Shown here: positions 33,717 through 40,939 of the stretch, piece by piece | Numbering within the stretch: position 1 is the first letter of the stretch | How the letters are laid out: every line of letters starts with the position of its first letter | The notes under the pieces: generated by a model | The model's database searches: none | What the model saw: the letters and a program-made list of their open reading frames with translations, nothing else | What the model was told of the DNA's origin: nothing | From: Streptomyces kurssanovii | Lineage (GTDB): Bacteria; Actinomycetota; Actinomycetes; Streptomycetales; Streptomycetaceae | Direction: 5' to 3' | Length of the DNA: 44,260 nt | Assembly: GCF_014649695.1 (NCBI RefSeq) | Contig: NZ_BMTN01000034.1 | Coordinates: forward strand, 1-44,260 | Position numbers and translations under genes: made by a program

Positions 33717-35255
33717 TCAGCCGAGCCAGGAGCGGCTCGCGGTGCGGCGGCGCGATCGCAGCCAGAAGGCTCCGAGCCCGGCCACCAGCAGGGCTCCGGC
33801 GCCTCCCGCGGCCAGCACGGTGCTGTCGCTCCACGATCCGGTGAGGCCGGAGGCTCCACCCGTCAGGCCGGTGGCGCTCTTCTTCTCGGCGTCGGCGGCT
33901 GCCCGGGTGTCCGACCCGGAGGCAGGCAGGGCGACGTAGGGGAAGGAGTTACCGAACTCCTTGTCGTTGGCGTCCACCGCATCGCCCAAGTCGTTCTCGG
34001 AACCGAGGAGTTCGCCCTCGACGACCTGGAGAGCGATGTCGAGTACGTCGTCCGTCAGGCGTCGCCCGTTGGGGAAGCCCGCGTTGTCGCCGTCCAGCAC
34101 GCCCAGTCGCTTCGGCTCACCCGTCGGCTTGACTGCCGTGTTCAGCCGCAGCATCTCGGACGGTGTACCGCCGGGCGGCTGGTTGACGTCCTTGACGCCG
34201 GTGAGGAACACCGAGACGAGGTCCTGGCGCGGCTCGGCCGGAGCCTTGATCTTGTAGATCGCCTCGATGAGCTTCGGCAGCTCGGGCTCGGTGACATTCT
34301 TCAGGAAGTCACCGTCGTTCTCGGGCGACGAGGCGTTGAACTTGTCCTTGTCCTTGACCGGGTTGACAACCTCGTTGACCAGCGGCATGCCGAGCCGCGA
34401 CACCTGGGTCCAGTGCCCTTCGGCGTTCTGGCGCTCCGTCGTCGAGTAGATGCCGATGACCGGCTGAGCCTCGGACTCCCTCAGAAAGGCGTTCGGGACC
34501 TGCAGGGCAATCGTGTTGACGTTGTAACCCCGAAGCGTGTCGTTGCCGACCTCCGACAGGTCGCCGCCGTACAGCAGGTCGAAGACGCGCAGGTCGAGGA
34601 AGAACGGGTCGTCGGCCTGGCCTGCGAAGGTCTTCAGCCCGCCCGGGATCTTGTGGACGGCCTGGTCGCGCATCTTTTGGTAGTCGGGCATGGACGCCTT
34701 GCCGACGTTCGCGGGAGCCGTCGGCAGGTGCTTGGCGAGTTGGTGCGAGGAGACCGTCTTGCCGTGCTCCAGCCGCAGGAGCTCGATGTCGTAGGTCTGG
34801 GTGAAGTTGAGGTCGGGGTCGTCCAGGCTCTCCACGACACCCGTGTTGTGCAGGAAGGTGTTCTCGTTCTTTCGGTGGTCCTTGAACGTGTACCGGTACA
34901 GCAGATCGTCCTGCGCGTCACCGTCGCTGTCGACGTGGATGCTGTAGCGGGCGTCTCCTGCGAACGGGAAGAAGTTCGGGCCGCCCGCAGGCTCCTGGAA
35001 CGGCAGCCAGTTCGCCACGATCGTCGTCGTGTCGGGATGGTCCGGGCTGACGAAGGCGTACACGTCCGTGTTGTCGAACTGGGGCTGCCCCGATATCAAG
35101 GGGGCCTCCCGGTGGCTCGATGCCGTGGCGCTCTGTGGCTGGAGCATCGCCGCACCAGCGGCCGATAGCCCGGCCGCGGCCAGCGCCCCGCAGGTGACCA
35201 GGGCAACGCTCCTGCGTGTTGGTCGAGGCCACCGGCCCCAGCTGATTGGCATCAT
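33717..35255 (-). CDS. DUF4331 domain protein, exported and C-terminally anchored
   Basis: A 512-aa protein. A signal peptide (VALVTCGALAAAGLSAAGAA) ends before SSHREAPLISGQPQFDNTDV, the diagnostic DUF4331 opening (SSHREAP, DNTDVYAFVSPD). Other family segments: PFAGDARYSIHVDSDGDAQD, FFLDLRVFDLLYGGDL, RGYNVNTIALQVP and DGDNAGFPNGRRLTDDVLDI. The C-terminus has a Ser/Thr/Gly-rich linker, one helix (VLAAGGAGALLVAGLGAFWL) and Arg residues, a sortase-independent anchor. Its biochemical role is unknown. The coupled NicO gene suggests a link to divalent metals. Two adjacent ATGs (35255, 35252) are equally possible, with GAAGGA upstream. Confidence 0.9.
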   Translation of the reverse strand: MMPISWGRWPRPTRRSVALVTCGALAAAGLSAAGAAMLQPQSATASSHREAPLISGQPQFDNTDVYAFVSPDHPDTTTIVANWLPFQEPAGGPNFFPFAGDARYSIHVDSDGDAQDDLLYRYTFKDHRKNENTFLHNTGVVESLDDPDLNFTQTYDIELLRLEHGKTVSSHQLAKHLPTAPANVGKASMPDYQKMRDQAVHKIPGGLKTFAGQADDPFFLDLRVFDLLYGGDLSEVGNDTLRGYNVNTIALQVPNAFLRESEAQPVIGIYSTTERQNAEGHWTQVSRLGMPLVNEVVNPVKDKDKFNASSPENDGDFLKNVTEPELPKLIEAIYKIKAPAEPRQDLVSVFLTGVKDVNQPPGGTPSEMLRLNTAVKPTGEPKRLGVLDGDNAGFPNGRRLTDDVLDIALQVVEGELLGSENDLGDAVDANDKEFGNSFPYVALPASGSDTRAAADAEKKSATGLTGGASGLTGSWSDSTVLAAGGAGALLVAGLGAFWLRSRRRTASRSWLG

Positions 35256-35479
35256 CGCGTTCGTCCTTCGTCCGACTTCCGGTCCGACCCGGTTGTACGT
35301 CCAGTACGTGCGCGACCGCCGTCTTGCTCGGTCTTGATCGCCACTACTTCCGCGCGTTGCGTCTCCGGATCACCCCGGTGAGAGTCAGGGCGGGCATCCG
35401 CGCAGGTCGGGCACCGTGCGACAAAGGCGGGGCGGCAGGCTGTGGGGAGACGGTGTGTCGGATTGCTCACAGACGCAAG

Positions 35480-35555
35480 AAAATGCATCCTCGCGGCCGT
35501 GGCCGACGTGCTGGACGTCGGCTGCGGCACCGGGTCGCTTCCGAGTTGATCGCGG
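35480..35555 (+). pseudogene. Scrap of a SAM-dependent methyltransferase
   Basis: The short frame ILAAVADVLDVGCGTGSLPS is motif I of a class I methyltransferase (VLDVGCGTGSL), ending in a stop. No further motifs are present on either side. Only the glycine-rich loop survives, so the call rests on this motif alone. Confidence 0.4.
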
Positions 35556-35724
35556 CTGAGAGCCTCTCCTCCGCGGTTCGTGCTCGATGAGGACCTCGAG
35601 GTCGATGGGCTTGGCCAGCAGCACGGCACTGCCCGGTAGTACGGAACCCCGTGCGCGCCTCCTACCACCATCAGTGACGCCTGGTTACGCCTTGTGACCC
35701 GGCCGTGGCGAGCCCTGGGGGCAC

Positions 35725-36420
35725 CTGTGGCAGCACCAGCAGTTGAAGAACGACCTGGTCGCCGAGCCCCGCTACCAGCGGCTCACCGCCAACCCCGCCG
35801 ACACTCAGCCGGTCCCGATCGGTATCGAGCGGCCCATCCTTCACGCTCAGATCGACATCGACCATGCAGCACCCGGCTGTGTGCTTCACGTCATCACGGT
35901 GCATCTGAAGTCCAAGATCCCCAGCGAGATCCCCGGCCAGGTGATTGACTCTCAGAAGGGCATCTGGCGCAGCGCTGACGGCTGGGCCGAGGGCAGCTTC
36001 CTGTCGTCGATGAAGCGCATGAGCCAGGCCCTGGAAGTCAGGCGCCTGGTCCACCAGATCCTCGACGATGATCCGGACGCGCGCATCATCGTCGCCGGTG
36101 ATTTCAACGCCGAGCCCGAAGAGGTCCCGGTCCTGGCGATCTGCGGCAACGTCGAGGACACCAATAACGGCAACCTGGCCGCCCGGGTCCTGGTCCCCAT
36201 CGAGCACACCATCCCCAGCGAGGCCCGCTACACCCTCTTTCCCCGCGGCCGCGGCCAGATGATCGACCACATGCTCGTCACCCGCAACCTCCTCGCCCAC
36301 TACCGCGGCTCAGAGATCCACAACGAGATCCTCCACGACGACTCCATCGCCTTCGCCACCAACACCAAGTACCCCGAGTCCGACCACGCCCCCGTCGTCG
36401 CCACCTTCGACTTCGACTGA
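35725..36420 (+). pseudogene. Endonuclease/exonuclease/phosphatase (EEP) family protein, 5-prime truncated
   Basis: The frame begins abruptly (LKNDLVAEPRYQRLTANPAD) and continues with VIDIDHAAPG-like strands, LHVITVHLKSKIPSEIPGQV, SMKRMSQALEVRRLVHQILD, IIVAGDFNAEPEEVPVLAIC, ARYTLFPRGRGQMIDHMLVT and YPESDHAPVVATFDF. GDFNAEP, IDHMLV and SDHAPV are the C-terminal half of the EEP catalytic core. The N-terminal half with the first Asn and Glu (NVxxL, QEV) is missing. A TTG at 35743 could act as a start but would give an inactive enzyme. Confidence 0.8.
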
Positions 36421-36472
36421 CGCCACGTCGAGCGTTCGCGGCCGGCCTCGGTGGGAGGGGCGGTGGTGGGTG

Positions 36473-36940
36473 TCAGCGTGTGGGAGCGAGGGTGGCGCGC
36501 ATGGCATCCATCAGGGTTTTGCGGGCGGCTCGGAATGCTCGTCGTGCCGCTGTGCACGCGTCGTCTTCGCGTGTGGCTCCGCTGACGACGGCGTCGCGGT
36601 AGTCGACCAGGCCCTGCGTTGCTGACACCACTAACTCCACCACGGCGGGGGGTGCTGACAGCTCCAGCTGGTACTGCTTGGCGAAGACCTCGTGGTCGCG
36701 CATTGCCTGGTGGGCGGCCAGCCCTCGCTCGGTCAGTGGCTGCCCGACATCGGCGCTCGCCCGGGATATCTCGTCACGAGCTGAGGCGATTGCCTCTAAG
36801 TACGTCACGTAGAGCAGCCGCAGCGTCTCTTGTTCACGTGCTCGGCTCTCCCGTTTCCATCGCACGCGGTCGGCGAGCAATGTCGCCCCCACGCCCACGA
36901 TTGCGCCCAGACCTGTTCCCGCGAGGGTCGTCCACTCCAT
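36473..36940 (-). CDS. Hypothetical protein with one N-terminal membrane helix
   Basis: A 155-aa protein. MEWTTLAGTGLGAIVGVGAT and the following LLADRV form a membrane helix, then RWKRESRAREQETLRLLYVT leads into a helical domain (YLEAIASARDEISRASADVG; VVELVVSATQGLVDYRDAVV). The layout parallels the 148-aa protein at 12741: short anchor, basic stretch, helical domain of similar length. The two may be distant members of one family. Function unknown. The ATG at 36940 is the only start that gives a clean anchor. Confidence 0.65.
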   Translation of the reverse strand: MEWTTLAGTGLGAIVGVGATLLADRVRWKRESRAREQETLRLLYVTYLEAIASARDEISRASADVGQPLTERGLAAHQAMRDHEVFAKQYQLELSAPPAVVELVVSATQGLVDYRDAVVSGATREDDACTAARRAFRAARKTLMDAMRATLAPTR

Positions 36941-37074
36941 GCGATTGGAGTGTAGGCACGCGTGTCCCTTTAGCTGCCGGGTTCTGCAGTCCTGCTCCGC
37001 CGTCCTAGGCACGGTGCGCGCCGACGCCCCGCCCGGCCCGCTGCTCGTCCGCGTCCACGGCTGAGGCCCCTGCC

Positions 37075-37112
37075 GCCCCGGTCTGCCACGTACCTGGCAG
37101 GCCGGGGCTTTT
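37075..37112. terminator. Rho-independent terminator-like hairpin
   Basis: GCCCCGGTCTGCCA and TGGCAGGCCGGGGC pair with one T-G wobble around a 6-base loop, followed by TTTT. It lies between the minus-strand gene at 36940 and the small plus-strand gene at 37150. The plus-strand sequence just before it (VRADAPPGPLLVRVHG and a stop) may be the tail of a lost gene that it once terminated. Confidence 0.7.
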
Positions 37113-37149
37113 CGCGTTGGCGCAAACGGTGACGGGTACATTCGCATGC

Positions 37150-37308
37150 ATGGGCGTCGGAGCATGGATATCGCTGATCGCTACTGTCATCGTCTTGATT
37201 TCCGGCGCGGGGCTCATCTGTTACAGCAAATGGGGGCCAAGCCCGGAGCCGGGCCGACAGCACGACTACGGGCCGGACAACACCAGTGGAGGCGGTGGGG
37301 GCGGCTGA
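37150..37308 (+). CDS. 52-aa single-pass membrane protein
   Basis: GVGAWISLIATVIVLISGAG is a membrane helix, then a short polar tail with Pro, Asp and Asn, ending in a poly-Gly run. There is no strong SD, so it is uncertain whether the ATG at 37150 or an upstream start is used. Immediately downstream is the frameshifted gene at 37341. Confidence 0.45.
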   Translation: MGVGAWISLIATVIVLISGAGLICYSKWGPSPEPGRQHDYGPDNTSGGGGGG

Positions 37309-37340
37309 GCCCCCCCCTCGCCGGGCTGACCAGCCATGCC

Positions 37341-38358
37341 ATGGAATCGAAGGTGTGGCCACTCTCCGCACCTTGCCGCGTTTTGGTCCTGGGCCTTGCC
37401 TGTCATCCCGGATCAGGCAAGCGTCCGACGGCCCTGGCGCTGTTCGGCGAAGGCCTCCCGGTACCGGAGACAACGGTCCGGGCCGCGTTCCGCGCCGCAG
37501 TGGACACCATCACCCTCCCTGGTGACGACGTCCCGGCTGAGGACCTGGACGAGCGCCTCAATAGCCTCGCCGAGCAACTCGCGGCTACCGGTCAGGCGAT
37601 GACCCTGGTCCCTGCCCGGGCCAGGCGGATCGACGAACAGATCGCCCGCCTCGCCCGTGACGCTGGCCAAGCCTGGCCTCCCCCAGAACTCGCCGCTTGG
37701 GACCGGAATCCCGACCCGTCGCCCTCCATGCGGCAGGACGCCGCGCTGACCGCCGCTGCAGCGGTTCTCACCGGGTCACTGTCCATGCAAGAGATCGGGG
37801 ACATGCTCCGCGCGCTGAACCCCGGCGCAGCCGCCCACCCCATCGCCTCTCTCGTCGAGGCCACCCAGAACGACGTCCCGGACATCGCTGACAAGGTCGT
37901 CGCCCCGGACGGAACCCTGGCTCTCGGCCACGTGGGGATGCCCGCGATCTCCTGCGCGACCTGACGGACAGGGCGCCTCTGGAGGACCTTTCGCAGCTTG
38001 GCAGACAGTCCAGCGCCTACGGGAGTGGGCCCTGGCCCTGTGCATGCGCGTCGAGAGCGAACTGGAGGCCGGACAGCCCGGCGAGGCGGTAGCAGAGTGG
38101 CTGATCAGCCAGTACTCGGGGGCCCGCCAGGTAGTGCTCAGCATTTTGCGAGCCCGCCGCTGGCCACCCGCGGCTCGCGCTCTCGACACGCTAAGCCTGC
38201 TGCGCCAGCTCCAAGCATTCCGACTGCTTAATCGCATCGTGCCCGACTGTCAGTGGCACCTACTGAACTCCGAAGGAATGATGCCGCCGCCCGTACGCGA
38301 CCTGTTGAAGGACTTCATCGACCAGGATTCCTCCTCGGCGGAACCCGCGACGGAATGA
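37341..38358 (+). pseudogene. Unknown two-part protein split by a frameshift
   Basis: ATG 37341 opens a 207-codon frame with an N-terminal helical part (VRAAFRAAVDTITLPGDDVP, AEDLDERLNSLAEQLAATGQ, LVPARARRIDEQIARLARDA) and PSMRQDAALTAAAAVLTGSL, and stops at 37964. In shifted frames coding sense continues: DLLRDLTDRAPLEDLSQLGR, then WQTVQRLREWALALCMRVES, ARQVVLSILRARRWPPAARA and LNSEGMMPPPVRDLLKDFID, to TGA 38358. One gene of about 335 codons with at least two shifts is the simplest reading; two separate genes (37341-37964 and 38044-38358) are possible. I do not recognise the family. Confidence 0.5.
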
Positions 38359-38511
38359 ACCCCTGGCCGGAGATCAATGTCAGACCCGGCTCGTAGCGTC
38401 GAAGACGAGGGCCTCGAGCGGCCGGGCCCGACGAAAACGATCTCATAACGCCGGTTTTCGTTCTGAGTGGTCGGCGGGGGCCTTCGGCCATGAGGGGCGC
38501 CGGGGCGAGGG

Positions 38512-39000
38512 TCACGTTGACCCGCGAGAGGTGCCGGCGGGCGTCGCTCCGCTGCGCAGGCGGCCGGGGGTGGTGCCGAGACGTTGGCGCAGCAGTGTGG
38601 TGAGGGTGGAGGCATTCTCGTATCCGACGCGGCGGGCGACGATCTCGGTGGGGAGGTCGGTGGTGCGCAGCAGGTGGGCGGCTTGTTCGAGGCGGATGCT
38701 CTGGGCGAATCGCAGGGGTGAGATGCCCAGTACCTTGTCCACGGCCCGTTGGAGGGTTCGTTCGCCTACTCCGACTGCCTGTGCCGCTTCGGTCATCCGC
38801 AGCGGTTTGTCGATGTGCGCGCGTACCCAGTTCTCGAAGGCACTGACGGAGGGATCGGTGCGGGCGAGGTGGGTGGCTATGGCGTAACCGGCCTGGGTGG
38901 GGCGGTGGTCGACCACGAGGTAGCGGGCCGTCAGGTCTGCGAGGACGGGGCTGGCCTGGCGTACCAGGGCGGCTTCGGACGGCGCGCAAACGGCCTGTTG
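38512..39000 (-). pseudogene. GlxA-type AraC regulator, N-terminally truncated
   Basis: From about 38990 the frame reads VLADLTARYLVVDHRPTQAG, YAIATHLARTDPSVSAFENW, VRAHIDKPLRMTEAAQAVGV, GERTLQRAVDKVLGISPLRF and EIVARRVGYENASTLTTLLR. This is the end of the DJ-1-like domain and the complete double HTH of a GlxA-type AraC activator. The frame continues open upstream to 39195 but the translation there is Arg/His/Pro-rich and no longer matches, so most of the DJ-1/PfpI domain is missing or frameshifted. Confidence 0.75.
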
Positions 39001-39195
39001 CCCTGGCTGCGCCGGCTGATGCCGGGGGCGGCGTCGGGCCCGAGTGGCGTGGCGTCCGGCCGCGCGCAGCCGGCTGCCTGTGTCGTGGCGGCCCAGGACG
39101 AGCGGCTGCGGCGCGGCAGTGTGCCGGTGACGGGCGCCGATCAGGCTTTCCGTGGCTGACGTGGCGGATCGTGAGCAGCCGTGCGCGCCACTCAT

Positions 39196-39633
39196 GGGCC
39201 TCTGTCGGCTGCCCTTGACGGCGGCGGGCTCCTCCCGTCAACTCAGCGTCCACCGCTGGGGCAGGCCGTGCCCGGTGAACAGGCCCCTAGGGACGGTGCG
39301 GCGCTGCTCGTACGGCTCGGCGCGCAGCTCCTGGCCGTCCCTCTGCAGGACGTCGCCGCCCGGCCGCCGGCGGCGAATCCACGCCGCTCGGGGCCGCCCG
39401 CACGGCACCCGACCCGCCACCCATAAGGTGCCCTGTTTACCAAATGAGTGCATTCTGGCTTTGTTTGTGCCCGGAGAGTCGGATGAGGCGGTTCGGGGCC
39501 CGGAGTGGGACGAGGTGCCGGCCGCACGGTGCCGAAGGCCCCGGGCCCTGTGCCGGGCAGGAGGAGCCGTTCCGGCGTGTCCGTGGCCGGTACACCGCTC
39601 CGGGCCGCCCATCGCCCCAACGAGGAGGACCGA
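39196..39633. other. Intergenic, probably promoter region of the prenyltransferase operon
   Basis: No credible coding frame. An AT-richer patch at about 39422-39470 (TTTACCAAATGAGTGCATTC then TGGCTTTGTTTG) is the best candidate for a promoter, though no consensus boxes are convincing. GAGGAGG lies before the ATG at 39634. Confidence 0.4.
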
Positions 39634-40203
39634 ATGAGCCCGCCCGATGAGGAACCAGCCACGGGCGTGCAGCCGCAGCCCATCCGGCTCGAGCCGCACG
39701 AATCCGTCATCCTGTCGCCGGAGTCACCGCGGTTCGCCGCCGGATACCGCCAGGTGCGCCCGCAGTCGATCGACGAGGTGCGCAAGCTCATGGGCGCGAA
39801 CAGCGTGCCCGAGAAGGCGAGAGACGGCAGCGGCGCCCTGTACTTCCGTGCACCGGAGCTGGCCAAACAGCTTCTGCGTCCCGAGGATCTGGAGGTCAGG
39901 GACCCGGTGGCCCGCGCAAGGGCGCGCCGTCTCGTTTACCTGGCCGCGCAGGAGTACGTCCAGGGGACGAACACGGACGAGCTGAAGCACTGGCGCCCGG
40001 TGATCAATCGGTGGCTCGCCGATGTGAAGCCGATCATCAGCGTCTTCGCTGCGGAAGACATCGAGATCGCGGACGGTGCGACGCTCACTCTGTCAGCCAA
40101 CACGCAGGTGCTCGAAGCACGTCACATTCGCATGCACGGCAGCGGACGCATCCGCTGCCTGGGGAACGTGAAGATCAGCGCGACGTCGGTCAAGGGGTCG
40201 TAG
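39634..40203 (+). CDS. Unknown 189-aa protein, helical core with a beta-strand-rich tail
   Basis: The N-terminal 40 residues are polar. A conserved-looking helical part follows (QSIDEVRKLMGANSVPEKAR, LRPEDLEVRDPVARARARRL, VYLAAQEYVQGTNTDELKHW). The last 60 residues are short strands with Gly turns: ISVFAAEDIEIADGATLTLS, ANTQVLEARHIRMHGSGRIR and CLGNVKISATSV, spaced like turns of a right-handed beta helix. GAGGAGG precedes the ATG. First gene of a three-gene operon with the Gly-rich protein (73 bp downstream) and the prenyltransferase/cyclase fusion. No family is recognised; it may be a scaffold or partner of the Gly-rich protein, whose interior has similar strands. Confidence 0.75.
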   Translation: MSPPDEEPATGVQPQPIRLEPHESVILSPESPRFAAGYRQVRPQSIDEVRKLMGANSVPEKARDGSGALYFRAPELAKQLLRPEDLEVRDPVARARARRLVYLAAQEYVQGTNTDELKHWRPVINRWLADVKPIISVFAAEDIEIADGATLTLSANTQVLEARHIRMHGSGRIRCLGNVKISATSVKGS

Positions 40204-40275
40204 CGGCGCGCGTTGGCGGACGGCGCCGACCGCCCGGTACGGCGGCGGAACCAGATCACGAGAGGAACGGAAAGC

Positions 40276-40929
40276 ATGCCCGATATCGACGCGTCCGGCG
40301 CGGACGGCACCGACGGAGGACAGGGAACGCCCGGGACGGCAGGTTCGGTGGGGCAGGTCGGCAATGCCGGAGTTGACCACTGGAACGGCGACGACCCCCC
40401 GGGCGACGGAGACAACGGCAGCCCCGGCGAAAGGGGGTCAGACGGCGAGACCGGCGGCGAGGGCCGGAACGGCAGCAACATCACCCTGGAGGTCGATGAC
40501 TTCGTCGTCGGCGTCAACGTCGACACCCGCGGCGGCCGCGGCGGGCGGGGAGGCTCCGGCGGCCAGGGAGGCTCCGGCGGCCGAGGAGGCGCCGGCGGTG
40601 AGCCTGCCGACGACGGCGATGCGCTCGGCGACGGCGGAAACGGGGGGCGCGGTGGCGCCGGTGGTGACGGGGGAGGGGGTGGGAACGGCGGCGACGGCGG
40701 CGCCATCACCGTCGTGGCCGACACGATCACGACCGGTACGGTAAACGCCACCGCGGCCGGCGGCCCCGGCGGGCTGGGCGGGGCCGCGGGCGCCGGAGGA
40801 ACCGGCGGCGAGCCCGGTCAGGGGAACAACGACGGCGCCCAGGGCAGCCCCGGCGCCAACGGCACCACCGGTGGCTCCGGCCTCCGAGGGGCCGACGGGT
40901 CGGTCGCCATCATCGAGCGCACGCCCTGA
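40276..40929 (+). CDS. Glycine/aspartate-rich 217-aa protein
   Basis: It starts MPDIDASGADGTDGGQGTPG, with collagen-like GxxGxx stretches but few prolines. Two non-repetitive segments interrupt the Gly-rich parts: NITLEVDDFVVGVNVDTRGG and AITVVADTITTGTVNATAAG, each a run of alternating hydrophobic residues. Outside these it is mostly GGxGGxGG. It has one Trp (residue 36), one Phe, no Tyr and no Cys, and there is no signal peptide. GAGAGGAACGG lies upstream of ATG 40276. The next gene starts 10 bases after its stop. It may be a structural protein or the substrate of the downstream prenyltransferase-like enzyme; both are guesses. The high-GC repetitive coding is real, as the other frames lack this regularity. 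Confidence 0.7.
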   Translation: MPDIDASGADGTDGGQGTPGTAGSVGQVGNAGVDHWNGDDPPGDGDNGSPGERGSDGETGGEGRNGSNITLEVDDFVVGVNVDTRGGRGGRGGSGGQGGSGGRGGAGGEPADDGDALGDGGNGGRGGAGGDGGGGGNGGDGGAITVVADTITTGTVNATAAGGPGGLGGAAGAGGTGGEPGQGNNDGAQGSPGANGTTGGSGLRGADGSVAIIERTP

Positions 40930-40939
40930 GGGGAGGGAC

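Noticed and set aside
33615-35168. 517-codon plus-strand frame opposite DUF4331
   Set aside because: Val/Leu/Arg-rich antisense shadow. DUF4331 motifs are unambiguous on the minus strand.
35585-35650. Minus-strand segment AVLLAKPIDLEVLIEHE resembling the end of a response regulator receiver domain
   Set aside because: Only one motif-like stretch, no Asp phosphorylation site or output domain nearby; likely chance.
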